Source: Spirochaetaceae bacterium (lineage in GTDB: Bacteria; Spirochaetota; Spirochaetia; Treponematales; Breznakiellaceae). Taken from it: a stretch of 18,293 bases of DNA. Below, one piece after another: positions 8,259 through 16,319 of this stretch (position 1 is the first letter of the stretch; each line of letters starts with the position of its first letter). The DNA lies in assembly GCA_031278295.1 (NCBI GenBank), contig JAITKQ010000006.1, forward strand, positions 1-18,293. The letters run 5' to 3'. Under the pieces are notes generated by a model that was given only the letters and a program-made list of their open reading frames with translations, was not told where the DNA came from and did not search any database. The translations under genes were made by a program, and so were the position numbers.

Positions 8259-10250
8259 TTAATTATCCTCCTCAGGGTTTTGCAAGGGCAAGAAAATATG
8301 AAAAACCGAGCCTTTTCCGGCTTCTGTTTGAATCTTTATTGTGCCATTATGCTCCTTTATGCGGGCACGCACAAGATCCAGACCCACCCCGCGGCCCGCG
8401 TATATACTTTCGCTTCCGGCCGTACTGAAACCGGGTATAAAAATCGCCTGGTAAATACGGTTTTTATCTTCGATTTTTTCATTCTTTTTGATCAGATGCA
8501 TCTGTTCCGCGCGCTGTCTTATTCTTTCAAAATCAAGGCCTTTCCCGTCGTCACTCAGCTTTATATGAACCCTTTCATCCTCAAGTTTCACGGAAACGGT
8601 AACAAGTCCGCTCTCTTTTTTCCCGTTTTCCAGGCGTTCCTCCGGGCTTTCTATGCCGTGAAACACGGCGTTGCGGACAAGCTGGAGCAGTACTTCTTTT
8701 ACAAGGCGTCTGGACACATTTTCAAGGGCATCTGTATCTATGTCACTGGTTCTGATGATTATTTTTTTGCCGGTGGCGGCCGCCGCCCGCTCCGCCGTGC
8801 GATTCAGGCTTTCGATCAAAATGCCGATCGCGCTTTTCTTTGCCCCGTCTATGCTGAAAGCTTTTATTTTTTCCACGCTTTTTTTGAAATTGTCTTTATC
8901 ACCCATCACGCTTTCAATACGGACTGTCAGGCAGAGCATATCGTCAAAACCAACATCGGTCTTTGGTTGGAGGCTTTTTATGTATGATTCAATTTCGTGA
9001 AGTTTTTGGCTGTAGTTGTTAAGTCCCAGTATTATGGCATTTGCCTTTATCGCATGAATTGCCTGAAAGATTGTTGCAAGCGTATCCCTTGATGATATTC
9101 TTGAATTTTTAAGTATATTGTTGATAGTCTCGAATTCATACTCCGTATCTTCAATAAAATCGTTAAAGACCCCCGGATCTATCTGAAGCACTTCAAACAA
9201 GGTATTTATCTCTTCCTGATGCTTTACTTCTTCACGCTGGAACTGTTTTTTAAGCTCAACTTTGGCTGTAATATCTTCTATGTTACACATGATCACGGTT
9301 TCTCCGGAAACACGATCTATGGGGGCAAATGTACAATGCAGCGTTTTTGCCGGTCCGCCGCCATTGCGTATATAGTTTAATTCCTGAAGCGGATTTATGT
9401 CGTCCAGCATATCCGCGTCAAAACGCCGCTCGCGCACCATGTCAAAGAAATCGACTATGGTCGAAATTTCCGCGTTTGTAAGCGATGACTCCAATAATTC
9501 GGTAAATTTTATGCCGCTTAAATTACTTACGCCGAGTGTACCCTCCAGCGGGCGGGAATAATGATTCTGAATGATTAAATCTTTATCCATCAGAAACAGG
9601 CTTGTTTTAAGGCTATCCTTCATGATCGTAAATTCGTCCCGTTCCATTTTAAGCAGAGCGTTGAGACTTCTGAGTTTTTTCTCTTTTAAAACACGGACAA
9701 CCTCGTATATATGGGACATGGTAAACAGCAAAATATAAACGGTTATAATGCGAAAAATTTTTTTCCCTGAATAGTGATATTCGGAAAAACGCGGAAAAAA
9801 CAAAAAAAACAGGCTTAAAGCGAACACGAAAAGCGAAAAAATAAATCCAAGTTTTTTGCCGGCGGTAAAGTACGCCAAGGGCAGAATTACGAATACCCAA
9901 ATAGCCGAAAAACCGTCGTCAAAACCCAAGCGCACGGATACAACAACATTGAACGCAAGCAGTGTCATCGGAATAAGCACGGGAGGGAAGAACTGTAGGT
10001 AGGTCCTGAGGCCCACGATTCCTATTGTGCTCATAACCGACAGTGATATAAGCGATATATATATTTCCGTGATCTTTTCTGTACGATCTTCCCGGTGAAG
10101 TAAGACCAGTAAATAGGCAAGCATCATGGAAGAAACGGCTATTAATACAATGTTGGCTATAATATGGTGCTTCTTCTGTCCTTCCCTCATAAATGCGGAT
10201 CCGCTGTCTTCCGGAAACAGCCTGCTGATCCAACTTTCAAAATCAGGCAT
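8259..10250 (-). CDS. Membrane sensor kinase: 6 TM + PAS + Hpt + CheA-like ATPase
   Basis: The 663-residue protein has six predicted membrane helices (about residues 30-51, 63-80, 88-106, 114-130, 134-152, 166-184). A PAS-like region follows (about 205-330, ending in IMCNIEDITAK), then a helical linker, then an Hpt-type helix bundle in which FQAIHAIKANA places the phospho-accepting His at 399. The C-terminal ATPase is CheA-like: N-box LLQLVRNAVFHGIESPEER (N527), DDGKG (567-571) and GRGVGLD (619-625). It lacks the CheW-binding P5 domain and CheY-docking P2 domain of true CheA, so it is probably not part of a chemoreceptor array. It likely moves phosphate from His399 to the receiver encoded two genes upstream. 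ATG 10250 overlaps the end of the CheX-type gene by 8 bases and has no strong ribosome site, as expected for coupling. The gene is AT-rich. The stimulus is unknown. Confidence 0.88.
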   Translation of the reverse strand: MPDFESWISRLFPEDSGSAFMREGQKKHHIIANIVLIAVSSMMLAYLLVLLHREDRTEKITEIYISLISLSVMSTIGIVGLRTYLQFFPPVLIPMTLLAFNVVVSVRLGFDDGFSAIWVFVILPLAYFTAGKKLGFIFSLFVFALSLFFLFFPRFSEYHYSGKKIFRIITVYILLFTMSHIYEVVRVLKEKKLRSLNALLKMERDEFTIMKDSLKTSLFLMDKDLIIQNHYSRPLEGTLGVSNLSGIKFTELLESSLTNAEISTIVDFFDMVRERRFDADMLDDINPLQELNYIRNGGGPAKTLHCTFAPIDRVSGETVIMCNIEDITAKVELKKQFQREEVKHQEEINTLFEVLQIDPGVFNDFIEDTEYEFETINNILKNSRISSRDTLATIFQAIHAIKANAIILGLNNYSQKLHEIESYIKSLQPKTDVGFDDMLCLTVRIESVMGDKDNFKKSVEKIKAFSIDGAKKSAIGILIESLNRTAERAAAATGKKIIIRTSDIDTDALENVSRRLVKEVLLQLVRNAVFHGIESPEERLENGKKESGLVTVSVKLEDERVHIKLSDDGKGLDFERIRQRAEQMHLIKKNEKIEDKNRIYQAIFIPGFSTAGSESIYAGRGVGLDLVRARIKEHNGTIKIQTEAGKGSVFHIFLPLQNPEEDN

Positions 10251-10728
10251 TTGTGCCGCGGTTAACCGATTCGATGGCTACGGCAAGAAAAAAAACATCG
10301 CCGTCAAATATAGAAAAAGGTATGCAGATGATACGGGCATTGGAGTGCGGCCACTGTATAGTATGGTCATTCCCGCGGACAACGGTAGGAAGGGAGATAA
10401 CCAGCCTGAATTCCTGTTCAAAATCAAGTTTCAGGTTTCCCGATATAATGTTTATGATCTCGCCGATGCTGTCCAGCACTTCGTCGTCCACGCTGTCATG
10501 CGTTTTACCGGTCAAAATTTCGGTTAGTTTCAACGCAAGCGCTTTTTTCAAAGAAATTACAATCGCGCCGCTCGCGTCGCCTGTGATCCCGATTACGCCG
10601 GAAATATCCCAGTTGGGATAGGACATCTGGTTGGAAAAGTACGGCCTGCCGGCTTCAATTTCGGCGTTTATAAGTTCCTTGAATATGTTTTTACAAACAT
10701 CTATAAACGACTGTATGTATTTTTCCAT
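10243..10728 (-). CDS. CheX-type phosphatase of phosphorylated receiver
   Basis: The 161-residue protein fits the CheX/CheC-like phosphatase family: helix-rich N-terminus, ISGVIGITGDASGAIVIS strands, then the catalytic helix DSIGEIINIISGN, where the E-x-x-N pair is E90 and N93. In this family these residues position water for dephosphorylation of CheY-P. No membrane segment or signal is present, so it is cytoplasmic. The start ATG 10728 has AGGGG just ahead. It is placed directly between the receiver gene (21 bases upstream) and the kinase gene (8-base overlap), which makes those two its obvious partners. This is not the standard cheA-cheW-cheX-cheY cluster known from spirochaetes, so it is likely a paralogue with a dedicated circuit. 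Confidence 0.85.
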   Translation of the reverse strand: MEKYIQSFIDVCKNIFKELINAEIEAGRPYFSNQMSYPNWDISGVIGITGDASGAIVISLKKALALKLTEILTGKTHDSVDDEVLDSIGEIINIISGNLKLDFEQEFRLVISLPTVVRGNDHTIQWPHSNARIICIPFSIFDGDVFFLAVAIESVNRGTNA

Positions 10729-10749
10729 AACACCCCTACCCTGCTTGTT

Positions 10750-11136
10750 TTATTTGGTCTTCCCGATTTTTGAAAAATCAACTTTCATGATTTTTTCCCT
10801 GAAATTCTTCGAGTTTATCGGTTTGATAATATAATCCGTCGCACCGTATTTAAGCGCTTCAACCACACTATAACGCGCCGACTCGCTTGTTACCATGATT
10901 ATCGGTAGTGTTTCATACTGCGGCATCGCCCGCACTTTTTTCAAAAAGTCTATGCCGGAAAGCTGAGGCATATTCCAGTCAAGCATAACCAGATGAATGG
11001 AATTCAATCCCAAAAGATGCAATGCCGTCATCCCGTTATCAGCTTCTATAAAATCACATTTGTAGCCAATCTCGTCAAAATGACTTTTTACGATGTTACG
11101 CATGATTTTTGAATCGTCCACAACAAGAACCGTCAT
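10750..11136 (-). CDS. Single-domain CheY-type response regulator
   Basis: The 128-residue protein is one receiver domain and nothing else. Key residues are present: acidic pair D7/D8 (VVDDSK), phospho-acceptor D53 (MLDWNMP), T83 (MVTSES) and K105 (IIKP). Position 102 is Tyr, at or near the place of the switch aromatic Y106 in CheY. There is no DNA-binding or enzymatic output domain, so it works by protein contact or as a phosphate shuttle or sink. The start ATG 11136 has AAGGAG upstream, at somewhat long spacing (about 11). It follows lysS by 18 bases and precedes the CheX-type gene by 21 bases. The presumed donor is His399 of the kinase and the presumed eraser is the CheX-type protein. Confidence 0.92.
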   Translation of the reverse strand: MTVLVVDDSKIMRNIVKSHFDEIGYKCDFIEADNGMTALHLLGLNSIHLVMLDWNMPQLSGIDFLKKVRAMPQYETLPIIMVTSESARYSVVEALKYGATDYIIKPINSKNFREKIMKVDFSKIGKTK

Positions 11137-11154
11137 ATATTTGTATTCTCCTTG

Positions 11155-12738
11155 TTAATATGGTGAAAGGATTCCCAGCAGACGCTTTTTTTCTATGCTG
11201 CGCAGGAAGGATGCAAGCCGCGGCCCCTGCTCCTTGCCGATAAGCGCCTCGTAAGCCGCACGAAAAAGGGATTTTCCATCCATGTTCAGGCGCGCCGCCG
11301 CGTCGTAAATTGCCTGGGCACAGGCCTTGTCGCTATCAAACAGCTCTATTTTGGCTATCACACTGTCCCTAAGCTCGCGTACGGCGGCCGCATCCCTGTT
11401 ATCCAATGCCGCCTTTTCACCCGGATCACGCAGCTTAAAACGGAATTCTTCGGGCGCGTATTTATTTATCCAGTTTAAGGCGCGGTCACAACGCGCCCTA
11501 AGTCCTGCCTCCTGCTCCGGTTTGACATCGCCCAGCCCGGCAATCACGGCGTCAACGCTGCCCTCCGCAATCTGTAGCAGGTTGCACAGGTGGCGGAACG
11601 GCGTCTGGTACGGCATCACCGCCGGGATATCCCCGACCTGCGAAAGCTCGTATATACGCCGCTCTTTCAGGTAGGTTTCCATGTTTTTTGCCGGCTCCGT
11701 CTTCCACGCGATTCGTTCCGTCCTGTCGTAATCCTCGTACAGTTTTATCACATCAAGGTCAAACGAGACGGTAAATTCGGTGTTCGGCCTTGTTCCGGCA
11801 AACATAAAACGTACCAGTTCCGGCGTGTAGATGCTCAGCAGGGTGGGCAGATCCACAACCTTGCCGGTGGAGCTGGACATCTTGCCGCCATAGCCCTTGA
11901 TCCCGATAAAATCATAACGGAAGCTAACCGGCGCGTCGAAGCCGTACACCTCCTTGCAGACGAGTCTACTCGTGTCAAAAGACCCGCCCTGGCTGTGGTG
12001 ATCCTTGCCGGCAGGTTCAAAATCGACCTTTTCATAGGCCCAGCGCATCGGCCAATCGACCCGCCAAACCAGTTTTACGCCTTTTGCCGTCCGTAAATCA
12101 GTTTTTTCCCTGTGCCCGCAAAGGTTGCAGTGGTATTCCAACTGCCATTCGCCGTCCCAGCCGTCAATATCAGTGTCATCACGGTTACATTCATCACAAA
12201 ACACGCTAACGGGCCACCATTCGCCCTGAATTTTATGATCATCGTCCCGAAATTTGTCAAGAATGTCCCTGAGTTCATCCTTTTTAACCAGGGCCTCACG
12301 AATTCCGCCGGCATAAAGCGAGGCGCGGTATCGTTCTGTCTGGTGCAGGTACTCAGGTTTTATGCCGACCGCAGGCAACGCGCTTTCCACATCCGCCTCG
12401 TGGTGGCGGGCATAGCTCGAATCACGTTCCCACGGATCGGGAACCATCGTTATCGGAAAACGCAAGTATTTTTCAAGTTCATCGCGCCTTGGCATATTGA
12501 GCGGCACCTTGCGAAACACGTCGTAATCGTCCCAGGAATAGATGAAGCGCACCTGTTTCCCCATCGAACGCAGGGCCCGCACAACAAGATCAACAGAAAT
12601 TATCTCGCGGAAGTTACCGATATGCACGGTCCCGGACGGCGTAATGCCGGAAGCACAGGTATAAAGCTCCTTTTCACCTTTCTCGCGCACTATCTTTAGC
12701 GCTGCCTCGTCCGCCCAATGACATGTTTTGTCGGCCAT
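11155..12738 (-). CDS. lysS: Lysyl-tRNA synthetase, class I
   Basis: It charges tRNA-Lys with lysine in the cytoplasm. The class I Rossmann signatures are both visible: HIGN at residues 39-42 and KMSSS at 286-290. There is also a four-Cys zinc knuckle (C181, C184, C204, C207) and the family N-terminus with HWAD. Class I LysRS occurs in most archaea, spirochaetes and some other bacteria, instead of the common class II enzyme. The frame is open back to 12894, but I choose ATG 12738 (527 residues): it gives the conserved N-terminus and normal length, and a promoter occupies the sequence immediately upstream. No Shine-Dalgarno precedes this ATG, consistent with a leaderless message. It heads the transcription unit that continues into the signalling genes. 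No second (class II) synthetase lies in the window. Confidence 0.95.
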   Translation of the reverse strand: MADKTCHWADEAALKIVREKGEKELYTCASGITPSGTVHIGNFREIISVDLVVRALRSMGKQVRFIYSWDDYDVFRKVPLNMPRRDELEKYLRFPITMVPDPWERDSSYARHHEADVESALPAVGIKPEYLHQTERYRASLYAGGIREALVKKDELRDILDKFRDDDHKIQGEWWPVSVFCDECNRDDTDIDGWDGEWQLEYHCNLCGHREKTDLRTAKGVKLVWRVDWPMRWAYEKVDFEPAGKDHHSQGGSFDTSRLVCKEVYGFDAPVSFRYDFIGIKGYGGKMSSSTGKVVDLPTLLSIYTPELVRFMFAGTRPNTEFTVSFDLDVIKLYEDYDRTERIAWKTEPAKNMETYLKERRIYELSQVGDIPAVMPYQTPFRHLCNLLQIAEGSVDAVIAGLGDVKPEQEAGLRARCDRALNWINKYAPEEFRFKLRDPGEKAALDNRDAAAVRELRDSVIAKIELFDSDKACAQAIYDAAARLNMDGKSLFRAAYEALIGKEQGPRLASFLRSIEKKRLLGILSPY

Positions 12739-12744
12739 GGTTAA

Positions 12745-12773
12745 ATTATGCCCGCCACCATTCACAGCGTCAA
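12745..12773 (-). promoter_or_regulatory. Sigma-70 promoter for lysS, predicted leaderless start
   Basis: On the minus strand, TTGACG (12773-12768) and CATAAT (12750-12745) are separated by exactly 17 bases. The -10 box ends only 6 bases before the lysS ATG at 12738, so the expected first transcribed base falls at or beside the A of the ATG. No Shine-Dalgarno sequence is present. Confidence 0.7.
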
Positions 12774-12904
12774 GCGGTCGCGTTGAGATTTCCAGGGCTG
12801 TTTTACGTTTACCGGTGATTTCCGCACGCTTCCGGGGAAAGGCCGCGCCTCGCTTCACCGGAAAGGCAAGCCGGGCGCTCATCCCTTTCAGCATGACGGG
12901 CGGC

Positions 12905-13885
12905 CTAAAACGTGTACATCACGCGGATTGACGGGCCGAATTCAGGGCGGGCGGCGGGGGAGTTGATCTTTCGAAGGTATAAGTTAAGGCCCACAGTCGT
13001 GCTGTCCGTGGCGTGGAATATAAGGTAAGGGTTAAACGTAAAGCCGCTGAAATATTTGCCGGTATCGTCAATTTCCAGGCCGGTCTGGAGTCGATCGTTG
13101 ATGGAATAATTAAGGTCCAGGTAGACAAGCTCTGAAATCTCCAGCCGCGGACCGCCGGAAACATTCTTGTTAAAGCCGCAGGCGAATCCGTACTGAACGT
13201 TCAAGCCAAAATCGAAGGCTGCGGAAACGTAAAAACCCACCTTGTCCGAATACGGCCCGCCGCCGCCGTAGATGGCGGACACGGCCGCGCCGCCGGATGA
13301 CCCGCCGCCGTTTCCGCTCCCGCCGTCCTCGCCTCCGCCCTCATCGTACCCGTCGGGGTGGGGATGGCCCAGTGACAGGAGCGCTCCGTTGTTGCCGGAA
13401 GCGGTGTTTTCCAGCCCGCCGGACGTGAGCGCGACATTTCTTGAGAATTTGTGGTTGTACCAGAGACCTAAGCCCAAGTCCGCGAAACCGGTCGTGATTC
13501 CGCCGTATTCGAGTGAGGGTTCCAGGTTCCAGTAGGAGAAGGCGGTCGATTGATCGAGGGCGGCCGTAAATTCCCCTGGCCCGGTTTGCCAGGTGTAGAA
13601 AACCGACAGAAAGTTGTCCCCCAGGTTATTGCCGTTGCTCGTAGCCTCCCCCGGATCGATGACAAACTGTAGTTCAAGCGCGACGCCGATTGTCCCCGGG
13701 CCAAAGAAGGTATAAGCCTGAGCGTCCGCGGTGTAGTTGATGTAGGGGCGGGTCTTGCCGTCATTGGCCCCGCCTATGTTGTAGAAACCCGCCTCCCCGG
13801 TGACCGAAAGATCGCCGTAGGCCGGGCCGGCAAGAATAAGGCCGAGCAAAAGGGAAAAAACGAATCGATTCTTATTTTGGTTCAT
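12905..13885 (-). CDS. Predicted outer-membrane beta-barrel protein
   Basis: The specific family is not recognised. From ATG 13885 the protein has 326 residues with a clear signal peptide (basic N-terminus, Leu-rich core, cleavage near AYG-D at 24/25). The mature part is made of alternating amphipathic strands rich in Gly, Tyr, Phe and Asn and ends in VMYTF; a terminal Phe is the classic barrel-assembly signal. An extended Gly/Ser/Glu loop with an HPHPD motif (about residues 174-200) interrupts the barrel and should be exposed. ATG 13885 is preferred over an in-frame ATG at 13921 because the longer form would overlap the preceding gene and put a charged tail before the signal peptide; its GAGG lies very close to the ATG. 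It is the last gene of the surface operon, 19 bases after the propeller lipoprotein gene. Confidence 0.75.
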   Translation of the reverse strand: MNQNKNRFVFSLLLGLILAGPAYGDLSVTGEAGFYNIGGANDGKTRPYINYTADAQAYTFFGPGTIGVALELQFVIDPGEATSNGNNLGDNFLSVFYTWQTGPGEFTAALDQSTAFSYWNLEPSLEYGGITTGFADLGLGLWYNHKFSRNVALTSGGLENTASGNNGALLSLGHPHPDGYDEGGGEDGGSGNGGGSSGGAAVSAIYGGGGPYSDKVGFYVSAAFDFGLNVQYGFACGFNKNVSGGPRLEISELVYLDLNYSINDRLQTGLEIDDTGKYFSGFTFNPYLIFHATDSTTVGLNLYLRKINSPAARPEFGPSIRVMYTF

Positions 13886-13904
13886 GCCTCTGTTTCTCCG
13901 GAAT

Positions 13905-15251
13905 TCACCGCCCGAAGACAATGGTTTGCCAATGCGATGTTGTATTTGACAGATTCGTTAAAGCCCCCTCCGCTGTCGTCCATAAAGCGGCCTCGGTGGC
14001 TTTGCCGGAGGAGTACAGAACCTTCCCGTCACGCAGATCAAGGGCCGCGAAGACGGTTTTGCCGAAAGCGATATCCGTCCAGGCGCCGCCTTCCGTTAAT
14101 GTTAGCCCGGTCCAGCTTATACCCTTGTCGCGGGAGTAGGCTGCCTTATCGCTACCGGCGGTGTAGGGAAGCGCCACAAACATGCCGCTGACAAGGAGGC
14201 CGTTGCCGGAGGAGACCTCGCCAAAGGCGACGCCGCACTGTTTCATGCCGGACGGCAGGTCTCCCGCGAAAGCCCAGGTCTTGCCGCCGTCTGTAGACCG
14301 TGCGGTTTTAGCGCTCCCGTAGTCGATCGCGACAAAGGCCCCTTCGCCGTACGCGAGGCTGTACCAATCCGACTCGCTTGGCATGCTTGTTTCCGTCCAG
14401 ATAAGGCCGTCCGTTGAGTACAGGGCATGCCCGTAGCTCCTGGCAAGCGCAACGAAAAATTCCTTCCCGTCCCCGGCGCCGTAGGCAAGCGCGCGCCATT
14501 CCGCGCTTGCCGGCAGTATTATGTCTGTCCAGTTGATCCCGTTTACGGAATAGCAGGCCCTGCTTGTGTTTGCGGCAAAAGCTACAAACTTGTTGCCGCC
14601 GTAAACGACGTTTGTCCAGGGCCGGGCGGCCGGCAGATCAGCCTCCCGCCAGCTTCCGCCTCCGTTCACGGACCAGGCAAGTTTGGCGTGTCTGTAGGCA
14701 AAGGCTACGAAGGTTCCGTTGCCGTAGGCGGCGCACTGCCAGTTCCTGTCTCCGGGCAGGCTTGTCTTTGTCCAGACCGCGCCGTCCGCCGACCACGCGG
14801 CCTCGCGGCGGCCTTGGGCAAGGGCCAGAAACCTGCCCTCCGGCGCATAGAGCGCGTCCAAGGTTCGCAGTACCGTGTTTACATCGACGATCCGCCCGTT
14901 GGCGTAGGCGCTGGCACCGAAGGCGGTTTTGCCGCCGGATTTGCCGCCGGCGGCCTGGTTTGCCTCGTCAACCTTGCTGAGCAGGAACGCGCAGTCCGCC
15001 GCCTCGCCTCCCGTATCCGGCTCGGGCTGAACGGACGCGCCCCATTTCGCGTTTATCACGGCGCACACATAGGAGCGGCTCGCGGGGCTGCCCCCGTCGT
15101 CAATCAGGTTGTAGATTTCCCCGAACCAGAAAGCCGTATCGGAAGGGTCTAGCGGCAGGCCATTGTCAGGCTGCGCTTCCTCCATGAGGGGGTCCGGGCA
15201 GGCCGCAAGGCACAAGGCCGCGACCATACCCGCCAGTATCCTGATTTTCAT
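13905..15251 (-). CDS. Lipoprotein with N-terminal extension and seven-blade Asp-box propeller
   Basis: The signal peptide ends in LAAC with lipidated Cys18, followed by Pro. After roughly 110 unrecognised residues come seven repeats of about 40-45 residues with the Asp-box pattern S-x-D-G-x-x-W-T (examples: AWSADGAVWT, LYSTDGLIWT, ARSTDGGKTW), each preceded by a strand like YGNGTFVAFA. Seven such units suggest a closed seven-bladed beta-propeller of the BNR/sialidase-like type. No sialidase catalytic residues can be argued for, so a binding role is likelier. It is clearly a paralogue of the next lipoprotein gene (15270-16301), which lacks the long N-terminal part. The ATG at 15251 lies 18 bases after that gene's stop and has no good ribosome site, so coupling is likely. 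The ligand is unknown. Confidence 0.82.
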   Translation of the reverse strand: MKIRILAGMVAALCLAACPDPLMEEAQPDNGLPLDPSDTAFWFGEIYNLIDDGGSPASRSYVCAVINAKWGASVQPEPDTGGEAADCAFLLSKVDEANQAAGGKSGGKTAFGASAYANGRIVDVNTVLRTLDALYAPEGRFLALAQGRREAAWSADGAVWTKTSLPGDRNWQCAAYGNGTFVAFAYRHAKLAWSVNGGGSWREADLPAARPWTNVVYGGNKFVAFAANTSRACYSVNGINWTDIILPASAEWRALAYGAGDGKEFFVALARSYGHALYSTDGLIWTETSMPSESDWYSLAYGEGAFVAIDYGSAKTARSTDGGKTWAFAGDLPSGMKQCGVAFGEVSSGNGLLVSGMFVALPYTAGSDKAAYSRDKGISWTGLTLTEGGAWTDIAFGKTVFAALDLRDGKVLYSSGKATEAALWTTAEGALTNLSNTTSHWQTIVFGR

Positions 15252-15269
15252 AAGACCGGGACCGGGCGC

Positions 15270-16301
15270 TCAATAGGCTTCAACGAAGGTGAGCGCGTCC
15301 CAGGACGCACCCCCTTGCAAATCCGGCAACCCTTCCGCCGCCGCCCAGACTTTGCCGTCTTTCGACCAGGCGGCCGTACCTCTGGCTACCGCCACAAAGA
15401 CCTCCTTGCCGTAAGCGACGCCGGTCCAATACGTACTGACCGGCAAGTCCACCACTGCCCAGGCCAGGCCGTCTTCCGACCACGCGGCTTTATTCGATGC
15501 TGAACTATCGCCGAAAACCGCGACAAACCTGCGCCCGCCGTAGGCGGCTTCGCTGATGTCCGACAGCAGCCCGCTCTCTCCGCCGGTCACCCTGGCGCTC
15601 CACGAGGCGCCGTTATCGGTGGAGTACGTTATGTCGGCTGTATTGGAGAAGGCGATAAATTTACCGTTGCCGTAAACGACAGTTTTCCAATAGCCTGCCG
15701 CCCCTATCGGTAGAGTTTGTCCCTCGGTCCACGTGGCGCCGTCCGCGGACCAGGCGGTTTTTTTATCGGTGCTCCCGTCAACCGCTACAAACGTGCCGTT
15801 CCCGTAGGCGACGCTGTACCAAGAGCCAGGCGACAGGGACGATGACGCCGTCCAGGTAAGCCCCCCATCCGCGGAGTACGCGGCACGGTCACCCGCCCCG
15901 GCGGTAAGGGTGACAGCTACAAATTTTCCGTTCCCGTAAACAATGTCCTGAAAGCTTTTCATTGTACCCGGCAAGGCCGACTCTGTCCAGGACAGACCGT
16001 CAGCCGACCATGCGGACTTGGCTTCTGTACCGTAGCTTACCGCCGCCAGTTTTCCCCTGCCGTAGGCGATACTTTTCCAGCTCACGCCCTGCACCCCGCC
16101 GTCTTCAGCCGGTTCCGCCGGCAGCCGGCCCCCGCTTGTCCAGGTTTTGCCGTCCTCTGACCAGGCGGTATGCCCGCTACCGGAAGCTATGGCCACAAAT
16201 TTCCCCGCGGACCCGTAATACTCCGGTGAAGCGGCGGGGTTTTCGCAGGAGGCAAGAAATACCGTCAAAGCCAATAAAACCATAAATACCTTGTTTTTCA
16301 T
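15270..16301 (-). CDS. Lipoprotein with seven-blade Asp-box propeller
   Basis: The 343-residue protein has a lipobox FLASC (Cys19) and then goes almost directly into seven Asp-box repeats (AWSEDGKTWT, AWSADGLSWT, AYSADGGLTWT, AWSADGATWT, TYSTDNGASWS, AWSEDGLAWA, AWSKDGKVWA), alternating with strands of the form YGNGKFVAV. Seven units are a normal count for a closed propeller. It is probably membrane-anchored and exposed to the periplasm or surface. The start ATG 16301 has AGGAG 6 bases ahead. The gap to the FGE-fold lipoprotein gene upstream is 18 bases. The regular repeats and the paralogue beside it suggest origin by blade duplication followed by gene duplication. Confidence 0.85.
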   Translation of the reverse strand: MKNKVFMVLLALTVFLASCENPAASPEYYGSAGKFVAIASGSGHTAWSEDGKTWTSGGRLPAEPAEDGGVQGVSWKSIAYGRGKLAAVSYGTEAKSAWSADGLSWTESALPGTMKSFQDIVYGNGKFVAVTLTAGAGDRAAYSADGGLTWTASSSLSPGSWYSVAYGNGTFVAVDGSTDKKTAWSADGATWTEGQTLPIGAAGYWKTVVYGNGKFIAFSNTADITYSTDNGASWSARVTGGESGLLSDISEAAYGGRRFVAVFGDSSASNKAAWSEDGLAWAVVDLPVSTYWTGVAYGKEVFVAVARGTAAWSKDGKVWAAAEGLPDLQGGASWDALTFVEAY

Positions 16302-16319
16302 ACAAAGCTCCTGTAATTA

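Noticed and set aside
12739..12894. In-frame 52-codon extension of lysS
   Set aside because: Contains the lysS promoter, has no family similarity and would precede the conserved N-terminus.
12780..12900. Intrinsic terminator of the surface operon after the beta-barrel gene
   Set aside because: An inverted repeat (TTCCGG/CCGGAA) exists but with a loop of about 22 bases and no T-run, so transcription may read on into lysS.
14427..15152. 241-codon plus-strand frame opposite the propeller lipoprotein
   Set aside because: Gly/Val/Arg-rich translation typical of the antisense of Asp-box repeats; the opposite strand carries a clear lipoprotein.
13905..16301. Sialidase activity for the Asp-box proteins
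   Set aside because: Asp-boxes are structural and occur in many propellers; I cannot identify the Arg triad or other catalytic residues.
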